This document shows, one piece after another, positions 25,389 through 33,819 of a stretch of DNA of 64,000 nt. The position numbers and the translations under genes were made by a program. Every line of letters begins with the position of its first letter. Position 1 is the stretch's first letter. Origin of the DNA: Brevibacillus massiliensis (lineage in GTDB: Bacteria > Bacillota > Bacilli > Brevibacillales > Brevibacillaceae); assembly GCF_000311785.1 (NCBI RefSeq), contig NZ_HE978544.1, positions 98,183 to 162,182 of the forward strand, given 5' to 3'. The notes beneath the pieces were generated by a model. The model was not told where the DNA came from, made no database searches, and saw nothing but the letters and a program-made list of their open reading frames with translations.

Positions 25389-26165
25389 TTATTTAACGGA
25401 TGGAACCGGCGGAAACAGAGCCGGATCTCCCGCTAGAATACCGCCGTCCACCGGCAAATCAACCCCGGTGATGAACTGTGCGTGGTCGCCGAGCAAAAAC
25501 TGGATAGCCGAGGCGACTTCCCCCGAAAGCCCGAATCGCCCTTGCGGAGTCCGCGACAAGATGCGCTCGCGAAACACCGGATCCCCAACGGCGCCCTGTG
25601 ACAGATTCGTTTGGATATAGCCGGGACTCACTGCATTTACGCGAATATTGTACTCGGCCCATTCCACCGCGAGGCATTTGGTAACCTGGACAATGCCGCC
25701 CTTGGATGCAGCGTAAGCCAGCAGGTTTTTGCTTCCGTAGTGGGCCAGCATGGAGGCGAAGTTGACAATCGCTCCGCCGCCTGATTGGACCATATACGGT
25801 TGAACGGCCTGGCACATGAACACGCTGCCGCACAAGTTGATATCGAGCACCTGCCGCAGGTCATCCGCTTGCAGGCGAACGGCCGCCTCGCGCTTGATGA
25901 TTCCTGCCGCGTTCACCAAGTAATCAATCCGCGAGAAGTGCTCGTGCACCAGAGCGGCCGCCCGTCGCGTTTCCTCTTGTACGGACACATCGGCATAGAT
26001 AAACTTCAAATCCTTCCCCTGCTGCGTAAACTCTTGCTCCAGCGACTCTCCCTGTTCTATGGCGACGTCAATGACCGCAACAGCCAATCCTTGATCCGCA
26101 AGCTCGCGAACGACGGCGTTTCCCAACCCGGAAGCTCCGCCGGTTACAATCGCAACCTTTTTCAT
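25389..26165 (-). CDS. SDR oxidoreductase
   Basis: A 258-residue short-chain dehydrogenase: TGGASGLGNAVV (cofactor), NAAG, catalytic Ser in NFASMLAHYGSKN, YAASK active site, and VNAVSPGYIQTNLSQ. The aspartate in VAVIDVA at the end of strand 2 indicates NAD(H). It is similar to KduD and gluconate/sorbose reductases and paralogous to the SDR at 15582. First gene of the operon behind the promoter-operator at 26199-26244. Probably interconverts a keto and hydroxy sugar acid (inference). Confidence 0.88.
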   Translation of the reverse strand: MKKVAIVTGGASGLGNAVVRELADQGLAVAVIDVAIEQGESLEQEFTQQGKDLKFIYADVSVQEETRRAAALVHEHFSRIDYLVNAAGIIKREAAVRLQADDLRQVLDINLCGSVFMCQAVQPYMVQSGGGAIVNFASMLAHYGSKNLLAYAASKGGIVQVTKCLAVEWAEYNIRVNAVSPGYIQTNLSQGAVGDPVFRERILSRTPQGRFGLSGEVASAIQFLLGDHAQFITGVDLPVDGGILAGDPALFPPVPSVK

Positions 26166-26198
26166 GTCTGAAGGCCCCTCCTACGTATAGTGAAATGT

Positions 26199-26244
26199 AA
26201 TATCTGATATATTAGATATTAAAAAAGAATCCCTCGTTTGTCAA
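26199..26244 (-). promoter_or_regulatory. Sigma-A promoter overlapped by GntR operator, site 2
   Basis: On the minus strand TTGACA (26244-26239), a 17-base spacer and TAATAT (26221-26216). The 26199-26220 block is a 22-base near-perfect palindrome (two central mismatches) covering the -10 and start site, containing the 16-base motif also found at 22699-22714. This is the standard arrangement for repression. Confidence 0.7.
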
Positions 26245-26293
26245 TTTAGAAATGTCTGTTGATTGCAAGCAGCGCCCAGACAGGGAACTATGC

Positions 26294-26579
26294 TCCGGGA
26301 TTCCGCCAGGGGAATCAGCAGGTTCTCCGGGATCATTTCGTAGTGGAACGTTGTGATCGATAGGTACAGAGCTGTAAATAAGATCGTCATAACAAAGGCG
26401 GCAAAACGCAACAAACGCGTTGCTGTACCCAACTCCCATCTCAGGTAATAGTCATCTGACGAAGAGAAGAATTCAAACAGGGAAGATGGAGCAGAAAATA
26501 CGGAGGAACTTCCGTCCGTAAACCCGATAATTCTTCCGCCGACCAGTTTGGACACTGCACTGTCGGCATGCTCTGTGGG
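26294..26579 (-). pseudogene. Internal fragment of a GerA-type spore germination protein
   Basis: The minus frame reads TEHADSAVSKLVGGRIIGFT, DGSSSVFSAPSSLFEFFSSS, DDYYLRWELGTATRLLRF, then membrane segments with ITTFHYEMIPENLLIPLAES. This is the conserved core of GerAA/GerKA/SpoVAF germinant receptor subunits (GRxxxLVDGxPxxLxxP, DYYxR, FHPEMIPTxLLxSIAxxR). About 95 residues of a normal 480-550 residue protein remain, without start or end. The rest of the 26221-26652 interval holds nothing else recognisable. Confidence 0.75.
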
Positions 26580-26652
26580 GATACTGCGGGAGGATCGAAA
26601 TGGAGTAGCCATCTCGGTTTACTATGCTCTGTTTTGGATTTTGTCAGCAAAA

Positions 26653-26687
26653 ACAGGCGAATCTCCGTTCGCAAAAGATTCGCCTGT
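26653..26687 (-). terminator. Intrinsic terminator of the MFS gene
   Basis: On the minus strand ACAGGCGAATCT, an 11-base loop, AGATTCGCCTGT and then TTTTT. Perfect 12-base stem 15 bases after the MFS stop codon. Confidence 0.9.
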
Positions 26688-26701
26688 CAAGTCAAACCGC
26701 T

Positions 26702-27919
26702 TTACTGTCTTGCCTCTACTACAGGGCGCCTCTGCTGTTTTTCAACGCTTGCGGACAAACGCGCCGACAACAGAAAAGCCAAAACCAGAAAACATACGAT
26801 CATACCGACTACGCCGCTCCAACCGAAATCAGTCCAAAAAATGCCGCCGACCGTGCCGCCGATACTGGAGCCCGTGTAGTAAAAGAACAGATACAGCGAC
26901 GCGGCTTGGGCTTTGTCATGGACGGCAAGCTTCCCGACCCAGCTGCTGGCGATGGAATGGCCGCCAAAAAATCCAAAGGTAAACACGGCGATTCCGATAA
27001 TTTTGACCGGCAGGCTGCCGCTCAAGGTGAAACAAACGCCAATCAGCATGATCAACAGCGTACTTTTCAGCACTTTTGAACGACCGTATTTGTCCGAAAG
27101 CAAACCCATCCAGGTCGAACTGAACGTTCCCACGATATAAACCACAAAAATCCAGCCCACGACTGTCTGGCTGAGCGAGTAGGGAGGAGCGGTCAACTGA
27201 AAACCAATGTAATTGTACAGCGTGACGAAGCCGGCCATCAGCATGAATCCCAGTCCGTACAAGCACAGAAGCCTGGGCTCTTTCATTTGACTGGCCAATG
27301 ACTTTACCATTTTGCCGACCTGCAGCGGACGCGGCTTGAAATTGCGCGAGGGCGGCAGCGCAAGCCAAAACAGCAGGCTGGCAACGACCCCCAGTACGCC
27401 AAGCCCGAAGATCGCTGTGCGCCAATCAAAAAAATCGGTCAGCATTCCGGTGATCACCCGTCCGCCCATCCCGCCGATCGAATTTCCGCTGATATACAGG
27501 CCCATTGCCACCCCCAAGCTCTTCGGTTCGATTTCCTCCCCCAGGTAGGCCATCGCGATCGCCGGCAGTCCGGCCAAAACGATTCCCTGTGCAACGCGAA
27601 AGGCCAACAGACTGTAAAAGTTTGTACTGTACGAGCTCCAGAGACAGAGCGCTGATACGGCAACCAGGGAGACGGTCATAATCCCCTTCCGCCCCCAGGC
27701 TTCGGAGAGCGAGCCGATGAACAGCATGCTGACCGCCAGCGCGATGGTCGCCAGTGACAGCGACAGACTGGCTGCGGCAGGCGGGATGTGAAACTCTTTG
27801 GCGATCTCCGGAAGCAGCGGCTGCGTGCAATACAGTACGGCAAATGTATTAAATCCCCCGGCAAACAAGGCGAAATTGGCCCTGCGAAAGCCGGCTGTCC
27901 CTCGTTTTAGATCATTCAT
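26702..27919 (-). CDS. MFS transporter (YnfM-like)
   Basis: A 405-residue major facilitator with 12 predicted helices. Motif A-like loop GSLSEAWGRKGIM after TM2, FRVAQGIVLAGLPAIAMAYLGEEI at TM4, and YNYIGFQLTAPPYSLSQTVVGWIFVVYIVGTFSSTWMGLLSDKYGRSKVL in the second half, as in YnfM and related drug or metabolite efflux proteins. Encoded 35 bases after the LysR gene on the same strand, so probably its regulatory target and co-transcribed. Confidence 0.88.
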   Translation of the reverse strand: MNDLKRGTAGFRRANFALFAGGFNTFAVLYCTQPLLPEIAKEFHIPPAAASLSLSLATIALAVSMLFIGSLSEAWGRKGIMTVSLVAVSALCLWSSYSTNFYSLLAFRVAQGIVLAGLPAIAMAYLGEEIEPKSLGVAMGLYISGNSIGGMGGRVITGMLTDFFDWRTAIFGLGVLGVVASLLFWLALPPSRNFKPRPLQVGKMVKSLASQMKEPRLLCLYGLGFMLMAGFVTLYNYIGFQLTAPPYSLSQTVVGWIFVVYIVGTFSSTWMGLLSDKYGRSKVLKSTLLIMLIGVCFTLSGSLPVKIIGIAVFTFGFFGGHSIASSWVGKLAVHDKAQAASLYLFFYYTGSSIGGTVGGIFWTDFGWSGVVGMIVCFLVLAFLLSARLSASVEKQQRRPVVEARQ

Positions 27920-27954
27920 GATGTCTAGCTCTCTTTTCCTTATGAAATTTACTT

Positions 27955-28836
27955 TCAGGCAGTATGGCAGGAACTTTTGACATAATCCAGAAAGACCTTC
28001 GTCACCGGAGACATGTATTTCGTCTCTTCCCAGGCTGCCCCGATCGTCCGGCTGCAGGGCGGGTCGGAAACGCGCAGCAGCTTGACCTTTGTCTTGTCCA
28101 GTACCTTGACGTCGGGAACCAAGGCGACCCCCAGCCTGGCGGCCACAAGCCCGGCCACAGTGGCAATCTCTTCGCCCTCAAAAGTCACTCTGGGCGAAAA
28201 TCCGGCCAGCTGACACAATTTGTCCGTGATCGTGCGCATCCCGTAGCCGCCCTTAAAGGCGATAAACGGTTCTTCGGCAACCGCCGAAAGCTCGACCTGA
28301 TCCCGCTGTGCCAACGGGTGATGGATGGATACGATCAGAAAAAGCTCCTCCGTGAGCAGCGGTTCCCAGCAGATCCCCTCCAATCCTTCCTGAAACGAAG
28401 TGAGGGCGAGATCGATTTTCCCTGACCTCAGCTGTTCCAGAATCATCTTTGTCGCCGCTTGATACAGTTGGAAGTTGACGTTGGCGTGCTTCATCCGAAA
28501 CGAACTGAGCAGTTCCGGAACAAACTGGCTGCCCAGCGAATGCAAAAAGGCCAAAGCGACCGTGCCGTGGTCCGGGTTGATCAAATCCTGGATCTCACGC
28601 TTCCCTACTTCAAGCTCCTCGATTGCGCGTTCCACCCGCTGCAGAAATAGCTCTCCGTAGTGGTTGAGCACAACGTTCCGTCCCCGCCGTTCGAACAGGG
28701 GCGCCCCCAATTCTGTTTCCAGCTTGGAGATAGACCTGCTCAGTGCCGGCTGCGAAATGGAGAGGAGCTCTGCGGCCTGCGTAAAATGCTGGGTGCGGGC
28801 AACTGTTTGGAAATACTGAATTTGATGCAGCTCCAT
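27955..28836 (-). CDS. LysR-family transcriptional regulator
   Basis: A 293-residue regulator with N-terminal winged helix MELHQIQYFQTVARTQHFTQAAELLSISQPALSRSISKLETELGAPLFERRGRNVVLN and a two-lobed substrate-binding domain (VALAFLHSLGSQFVPELLSSF, FIAFKGGYGMRTITDKLC, ATVAGLVAARLGVALVPD). Adjacent to the MFS transporter gene it probably controls. Effector unknown. Confidence 0.93.
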   Translation of the reverse strand: MELHQIQYFQTVARTQHFTQAAELLSISQPALSRSISKLETELGAPLFERRGRNVVLNHYGELFLQRVERAIEELEVGKREIQDLINPDHGTVALAFLHSLGSQFVPELLSSFRMKHANVNFQLYQAATKMILEQLRSGKIDLALTSFQEGLEGICWEPLLTEELFLIVSIHHPLAQRDQVELSAVAEEPFIAFKGGYGMRTITDKLCQLAGFSPRVTFEGEEIATVAGLVAARLGVALVPDVKVLDKTKVKLLRVSDPPCSRTIGAAWEETKYMSPVTKVFLDYVKSSCHTA

Positions 28837-28933
28837 TAACCTTACCTCGCCTTCTATCTTACTTCACTTAAATGATAACTTCTAATTCCATATTTGCATC
28901 ATAACCATGCATATAGGTTATCAATCATTGATC

Positions 28934-28959
28934 AAAAAACCCCAATCGAGGATTGGGGT
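28934..28959 (-). terminator. Terminator after the Trk/Ktr gene
   Basis: On the minus strand CCCCAATC, CTC loop, GATTGGGG, then six T. It is placed just after the stop at 28977. Confidence 0.9.
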
Positions 28960-28976
28960 CTTGTCATCTCAGGTCA

Positions 28977-30335
28977 TTACTGCCCGATGATAATGCGCTC
29001 TTTCGGGTAGTGATAGCGAATCACCCGCTCGTCCCGCTTCAGCAACAGGAGCAGGTTGATGATGCCAATGCGTCCGATCAGCATCGTAATGATGAGGATC
29101 AATTTCCCCGGCGTGCTCAGCGCAGAGGTGATGCCCATCGATGAACCCGTTGTCCCGAAGGCCGAACACACCTCGTACACGATGTGCTGGACAGGCAGTT
29201 CTTCAATCCAGAGCAGCATGATAATCGCGGTGAAGACCAGGGTGATGGCGACGAAAAAGACCATGAAGGCGCGTTTGATGTCATCTTCCACCAGTTCTCT
29301 GCCGAACACTTTAACACTTTGGTGGCCGCGCATGTAATTCAGCACGGTCGCCAGCAGGACAAAAAACGTCGTGGTGCGGATCCCGCCCCCTACGCTGCTG
29401 GGAGAGGCCCCGATAAACATCAGCACCGACAGCATGACCAGCGTCGGGTTGGAAAGCGAACCTATATCCATCGTCGTCAAACCGGCGCTTCGTGACGAAA
29501 CGGATTGGAACAAGGAGTAGAAAAGCGCTTCGTGCCACGGTTTCCCCTGTAAAAACGCTCCGTGTTCAAAGAGGTAAAAGAACACGGCTCCCGCCATAGC
29601 AAGAGAAAAATAGGTAATCGTCGTAATTTTTGTATATAGCGAAAAGTGGAACCGCTGCCTCATGCGGCGATGAGCCAGGTAACTTCTCACCTCGATCAAT
29701 ACGGGAAAGCCGATCGCCCCGCATACGATCAACAGCATGTTGATGATCTGGAAGACGTAATCCCGGGAAAATCCCATCAGAGAGCTGCCGTAGATGTCAA
29801 ACCCGGCATTGGTAAAGGCGCTGACGGAAGCAAAAAAGCCATGGTAATAAGCGGAATACCAATTGTCGTGGTACCCAGCCCACAAAAAGTAACTCCCCAA
29901 CAAAATCGTTCCAGCCAACTCGATGAAAATCGCCAAAAGCAGGATGTTGCGCATCAAGTCAACCAGTCCTGCCAGCGTCGGCCGGTTGTGGTCTGTCGCA
30001 ATCCACTTTCGCTGCTCCAGCCCGATTTTTTGCCGGAACACCAGCCAGAAGAACGTCCCCAGTGTCATGATTCCGATCCCGCCGATCTGCAGGAGCAGGG
30101 AGATCAGCAGAATTCCCGCGTGATTAAATACCTCGTGAATCGTAACCACGGTAAGGCCTGTGACGCTGACGGCGCTCGATGCGGTAAACAGTGCGTCAAT
30201 AAAAGATATCGTAACGCCCGGCCGGTGAAATACGGGCATCCACAACAGCACTGTGGCGATCAGAACGGTGATGATATAAAAGAGCACAATGATTTGAACC
30301 GAGCTTAGCCGACGTCTTTTGGAAGAAAAAGCCAA
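28977..30335 (-). CDS. Potassium uptake channel subunit, TrkH/KtrB family
   Basis: A 452-residue membrane protein with four M1-P-M2 repeats. The selectivity-filter loops are visible: SAVSVTGLTVV, SAFTNAGFDIYG, SSRSAGLTTMD and CSAFGTTGSSMGIT, each with the single filter Gly expected of Ktr/Trk/HKT channels. The TTG at 30335 (LAFSSKRRRL) is preferred because CAGGAGG lies before it. KtrB/KtrD need a cytoplasmic RCK protein (KtrA/KtrC); none is encoded in this window, so this may be a KtrD-type stand-alone gene. I see no room for or trace of a c-di-AMP riboswitch upstream. Confidence 0.9.
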   Translation of the reverse strand: MAFSSKRRRLSSVQIIVLFYIITVLIATVLLWMPVFHRPGVTISFIDALFTASSAVSVTGLTVVTIHEVFNHAGILLISLLLQIGGIGIMTLGTFFWLVFRQKIGLEQRKWIATDHNRPTLAGLVDLMRNILLLAIFIELAGTILLGSYFLWAGYHDNWYSAYYHGFFASVSAFTNAGFDIYGSSLMGFSRDYVFQIINMLLIVCGAIGFPVLIEVRSYLAHRRMRQRFHFSLYTKITTITYFSLAMAGAVFFYLFEHGAFLQGKPWHEALFYSLFQSVSSRSAGLTTMDIGSLSNPTLVMLSVLMFIGASPSSVGGGIRTTTFFVLLATVLNYMRGHQSVKVFGRELVEDDIKRAFMVFFVAITLVFTAIIMLLWIEELPVQHIVYEVCSAFGTTGSSMGITSALSTPGKLILIITMLIGRIGIINLLLLLKRDERVIRYHYPKERIIIGQ

Positions 30336-30535
30336 AAAATCTGCCTCCTGAAACAAGATACGTATCTCGAGCGATAGGAAAAGTGTAATACATCACCGCC
30401 AATTTCTCAAACCATATCCGTCAAAAAGTTATCCGTTCCCATTGTTAATCGTTGGAATAAAGAGTTATATTTTGGATTCCCTTGGGAATAAATGTTCATA
30501 TAATTTCCGCCTGCTGACTGAGGGAGGCGTACTAA

Positions 30536-30835
30536 ATGAATCATAAACCAGGTGCCCTTGGCATACTGCCCACTTTTTCTGTCATCGTCTTGGCGACAGG
30601 ATTGATGAACCATGTGATCGTCATTCCTCCACTGCTTCAGGAAGCCAAACGGGATGCCTGGCTGAGTATAGCATTGACGCTTCTGCCCTACCTGTTGTGG
30701 GTCTCTCTGCTGCATACCATCATGAAGCGTACCGGCCAACAGCCTATTATCCCGTGGCTGAAGCAACACTACGGATCAGCAGTTGCCGGAGGTTTTCGGG
30801 CGTTTTTTTCGATCTATCTTTTCATAGGGAATGGA
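30536..30835 (+). pseudogene. N-terminal fragment of a GerB-type germination permease
   Basis: The frame begins MNHKPGALGILPTFSVIVLA after GGGAGGCG and continues TGLMNHVIVIPPLLQEAKRDAWLSI, FLLPYLLWVSLLHTIMKRTGQQ, the start of the endospore germination permease family (GerAB/GerKB, about 365 residues). After roughly 100 residues the similarity stops at about 30835, where an unrelated coding scrap begins in another frame. Most of the transporter is missing. Confidence 0.7.
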
Positions 30836-30942
30836 AAATCAGGAAGAAACAGGTCTGGCTAAAATTTACACCTGATTCCCTCGGCAGCGTTACCGTTGAC
30901 GTGAAACTGACCAATGCCGGCAAGTATCGATTGCAGCAGTAG
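30836..30942 (+). pseudogene. C-terminal scrap of an unidentified coding sequence
   Basis: In the frame after the GerB-type fragment the sequence reads RKKQVWLKFTPDSLGSVTVD then VKLTNAGKYRLQQ and stops directly at a terminator. It looks like the end of a beta-rich or FliK-like protein but is too short to assign. It marks the right side of a deletion junction. Confidence 0.4.
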
Positions 30943-30973
30943 GTCCCTGGAGATGTTTCCAAGGACCTTTTTT
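30941..30973 (+). terminator. Intrinsic terminator
   Basis: AGGTCC-CTGGA pairs with TCCA-AGGACCT followed by a run of T. It is the surviving terminator of the gene whose end is at 30942. Confidence 0.75.
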
Positions 30974-31081
30974 GGTTTCTCAACAAAACCAACATCATTC
31001 TTTAACCTCTTCCTCGACGAGAATTAACAATCCATTCCTACAATTGAGGTGCCATTATTCGAATGGAGGTGCTGTTTAAAA

Positions 31082-32905
31082 ATGAGAAAAAAAGCGCTCA
31101 AAGCTGTTACCTGTCTCGCCTTCGCCTGCTGTCTGCTGGCTGACAGCGCAGGGCCCTTGGCAGGCAATCCTGCTGCGGTATACGCTGCGGAGCAAACCGG
31201 AAAAGCGTCTGTTTACATCGCTCCGATCGACCGGGCAAAAATGCTGGCCGGCAGCAAGTTTGACTTTCGCGTGGAATTGAACAATCTATCGGCCCCGCCA
31301 AGCTCTGTCAGCATTCAGGTGAACGGCCAGGATGCCGAAACATTTTTTGGAAAACCGTTTGAAAAAACGCAAACGGACAAGAGTCAGGCGTTTACCATCC
31401 GCGACGTGACGATCAGCAAAGCCGGTACATATGAGGTGAGCGTGAAGGCTGACGGCCTGTCCAAATCGGTCAAGTACGAGGTGGTTGTAGCTGACAACAG
31501 CGGCAAAAAGGCGAAAAACGTCATCCTCTTCATCGGTGACGGCATGGCATTGCCGGACATTACCATCGCCAGAATCATGTCCAAAGGAATGACAGAGGGA
31601 AAATACAACGGTCTTTTGGAGATGGACCAATTCGAACAGCGGGCAGTGGTGACCACTTCCGGGATGGACTCTTTGGTTACCGACTCTGCCAATAGCGCCA
31701 GCGCCTACAATACGGGCCACAAGTCGGCTGTCAACGCGTTGGGCGTTTACCCGGACAATACGGAAGATTCCCTTGACGATCCCAAGGTAGAGACTTTGGC
31801 TGAAATGCTGAAACGCTCCAAAGGCATGTCTGTCGGCATTGTCACCACTTCTGAAATCGAAGATGCCACTCCCGCCGCAGTGGCTGCCCATACCCGCCGC
31901 CGTTCGGATAAAGCGGAAATCGCTGAGATGTTGTACAACCTGCAGCCTGAAGTGGTTATGGGCGGCGGATCGGCTTACTTCCTCCCGCAATCGACGCCTG
32001 GTTCCAAGCGAAAAGACGATAAGGACCTCTTCAACATGTTCCAGCAAAAAGGGTACACCATCGTTGAGAACGCGACACAATTGCAGGCAGTCAAAAAACC
32101 TGATAAGCTGCTGGGACTGTTCCACACCGGCGACATGAGCGTTTACTACGACCGGTCTACGCATAATCAAGCAGAACTGAAGTCATTTACCGATCAACCC
32201 AATTTATGGGATATGACGCAAAAAGCCATCGATGTCCTGAGCCAAAACAAGAACGGCTTCTTCTTGATGGTAGAAGGCGCCAGTATTGACAAGCAGCTCC
32301 ATCCGCTGGATTGGGAGCGTGCGGCTTACGACACCATCGAAATGGACAAAGCAGTCGGCGTTGCCAAACGCTTTGCCGAGAAAAACGGCGATACCCTGGT
32401 CATCGTGACGGCAGACCATTCCCACTCGGTCAGCATTTCCGGCACGTACTGGGAAGGTGACGGAAAATCAGGCAGGGAAGCTGTACGCACCTATGAAGCT
32501 GCCAAGTTCCCCACCTATGTCGACAGCAACGGCGACGGCTTCCCGGACAATCCCGATGTCGACCGCAAGCTGGCTGTGGTCTTCGGTTCGCATCCCGACT
32601 ACTACGAAGACTACAAGTTCGACCCGGTGCCGACCTCGCCGACCGTCAAAAACAAGGATGGCGTGTACGTGGCCAACCCCGCCAAATTGGCGAATCCCGA
32701 TGATCCAAACCGCGACCGCTTCCTTAGGCCCGGTACGATCAGCCCGACGGCTGAAAGCCAAGGGGTGCACACGGCCGATGATGTGCCGTTGATGGCGTAC
32801 GGCCCGGGCTCCGGCTACTTTAAAGGCACGATGGACAACACAGACGTGTTCTTCGGCATGGTTCATGCACTCGGACTAAAATTGCCGGAACCCAAACAAA
32901 AATGA
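31082..32905 (+). CDS. Secreted alkaline phosphatase with N-terminal Ig-like domain
   Basis: A 607-residue exported phosphomonoesterase. Signal peptide MRKKALKAVTCLAFACCLLA, then a beta domain of about 110 residues (FDFRVELNNLSAPPSSVSIQVNG ... GTYEVSVKADG), then the alkaline phosphatase fold: metal Asp in LFIGDGMALPD (about residue 153), nucleophile Ser in TDSANSASAYNTGHKS (about 202), EIEDATPAAVAAHT, LMVEGASIDKQLHPLDW and TADHSHS metal ligands. A DSNGDGFPDNPD calcium-type loop is inserted near residue 485. The enzyme needs zinc and magnesium. ATG at 31082 follows GGAGGTG; first gene of a four-gene operon with a lipoprotein and ABC transporter. Confidence 0.93.
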   Translation: MRKKALKAVTCLAFACCLLADSAGPLAGNPAAVYAAEQTGKASVYIAPIDRAKMLAGSKFDFRVELNNLSAPPSSVSIQVNGQDAETFFGKPFEKTQTDKSQAFTIRDVTISKAGTYEVSVKADGLSKSVKYEVVVADNSGKKAKNVILFIGDGMALPDITIARIMSKGMTEGKYNGLLEMDQFEQRAVVTTSGMDSLVTDSANSASAYNTGHKSAVNALGVYPDNTEDSLDDPKVETLAEMLKRSKGMSVGIVTTSEIEDATPAAVAAHTRRRSDKAEIAEMLYNLQPEVVMGGGSAYFLPQSTPGSKRKDDKDLFNMFQQKGYTIVENATQLQAVKKPDKLLGLFHTGDMSVYYDRSTHNQAELKSFTDQPNLWDMTQKAIDVLSQNKNGFFLMVEGASIDKQLHPLDWERAAYDTIEMDKAVGVAKRFAEKNGDTLVIVTADHSHSVSISGTYWEGDGKSGREAVRTYEAAKFPTYVDSNGDGFPDNPDVDRKLAVVFGSHPDYYEDYKFDPVPTSPTVKNKDGVYVANPAKLANPDDPNRDRFLRPGTISPTAESQGVHTADDVPLMAYGPGSGYFKGTMDNTDVFFGMVHALGLKLPEPKQK

Positions 32906-32925
32906 GCAATGCCGGAGGTGCACGC

Positions 32926-33819
32926 ATGCTGTCGGAAAAAAAGCGCATAACCGCTCTGCTTGCCAGTCTCCTCCCCCTCGCGCTGTTCATTTCCGGTTGT
33001 AATCACCCCGCTCCCCGCACCAGTGGGAGCGAGGGTGATTTGACCGTTCAATCGATATCAGAGGCGCCTGCTGTGTCCACCCCCACAACAGACGCTGAGG
33101 AAGACGCCAAGCCAAGTCAGACCCAGACCCCGGACAGCGGGACGGCCGAGGAACCGCAAGACTTTACGGCAGCAGTCCAACCAGCTGACGGGAAGAGCGA
33201 GGGACAGCAAAACACTCCGGAAAAAGCCGGACCAGCCCCCGGGAAGACGCCGGGTCAGCAAAACACCCCGGCAGCGGTCGAAGCACCCCCCGCGAAGGCC
33301 AATAGTCAGCCGAACACCCCGGCAACAGCCGTACCAAGCGTCGGGAAGACCATAGCTCAGCCCGCACCCAAGCGGCAACCAACCGATACCGCCGAGAAAT
33401 CAGCCGCCAGCCCAACAGAATCATCCGCTCCCAAGGAAACCGAGACAGTCACCCGCCTAACCTTTCAGGATCTCTACTCTGACGTAACGGTAAGGGGAGT
33501 AAAAATCTCGGATAAAGTGAATCGGCTGTCTGGACAAAAGGTGGAGATGATCGGGTACATGGCTCCTCCGTTGACCGCACAAGTCCGTTTTTTTGTTTTA
33601 ACGAAAGTGGCCTTGACCATCTGTCCTTTTTGTTCGACGGATGCCGACTGGCCGACGGATATTGTCGTTGTGTTTATGCCGGAAGGCAAGGAGATTACTC
33701 CAACGGAACACCAGGTGAAAGTGACCGGAACACTAAGTGTCGGCTCCCAGACGGATGAAGAGACAGGCTTTGTCAGCTTGATCCGCATTATGGCCGATCA
33801 GGTAGAGGTGCTGAAATAA
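32926..33819 (+). CDS. Lipoprotein with repeat linker and DUF3299-like C-terminal domain
   Basis: A 297-residue exported lipoprotein. Signal peptide with lipobox FISGC (Cys 25), a long Pro/Ala/Thr/Gln-rich linker (about 30-165), and a C-terminal domain: LTFQDLYSDV...RLSGQKVEMIGYMAPPL, RFFVLTKVALTICPFCSTDADWPTDIVVVFM, VKVTGTLSVGSQTDEETGFVSLIRI. The outline (new G-Y-x-x-P-L strand, a Cys motif in the middle, then a target sequence like an OB fold) recalls DUF3299 proteins that accompany MacB-like transporters. The CPFC pair may bind metal or be redox active. ATG at 32926 is chosen over 32902 because GGAGGTG lies just before it. Confidence 0.75.
   Translation: MLSEKKRITALLASLLPLALFISGCNHPAPRTSGSEGDLTVQSISEAPAVSTPTTDAEEDAKPSQTQTPDSGTAEEPQDFTAAVQPADGKSEGQQNTPEKAGPAPGKTPGQQNTPAAVEAPPAKANSQPNTPATAVPSVGKTIAQPAPKRQPTDTAEKSAASPTESSAPKETETVTRLTFQDLYSDVTVRGVKISDKVNRLSGQKVEMIGYMAPPLTAQVRFFVLTKVALTICPFCSTDADWPTDIVVVFMPEGKEITPTEHQVKVTGTLSVGSQTDEETGFVSLIRIMADQVEVLK
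33190..33365 (+). repeat. Degenerate tandem repeats in the lipoprotein linker
   Basis: Three to four imperfect units of about 60 bases encode variants of GK-x-x-x-GQQNTP-x-x-A-x-x-P, for example GKSEGQQNTPEKAGPAP, GKTPGQQNTPAAVEAPP and AKANSQPNTPATAVPS. They form a flexible wall-spanning linker between lipid anchor and domain, and probably vary in number between strains. Confidence 0.7.

Noticed and set aside
30336-30535. Possible c-di-AMP riboswitch before the Trk/Ktr gene
   Set aside because: The intergenic space is too short for the ydaO-type structure and shows no conserved elements.
31005-31048. Pho-box-like TTAACA and CTACA repeats before the alkaline phosphatase gene
   Set aside because: Only one good TTAACA copy is present and spacing to the second is irregular; phosphate control is plausible but not supported by the sequence.
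30990-31075. Search for a Zur box before the putative metal-transport operon
   Set aside because: No AAATCGTAAT-type palindrome was found.
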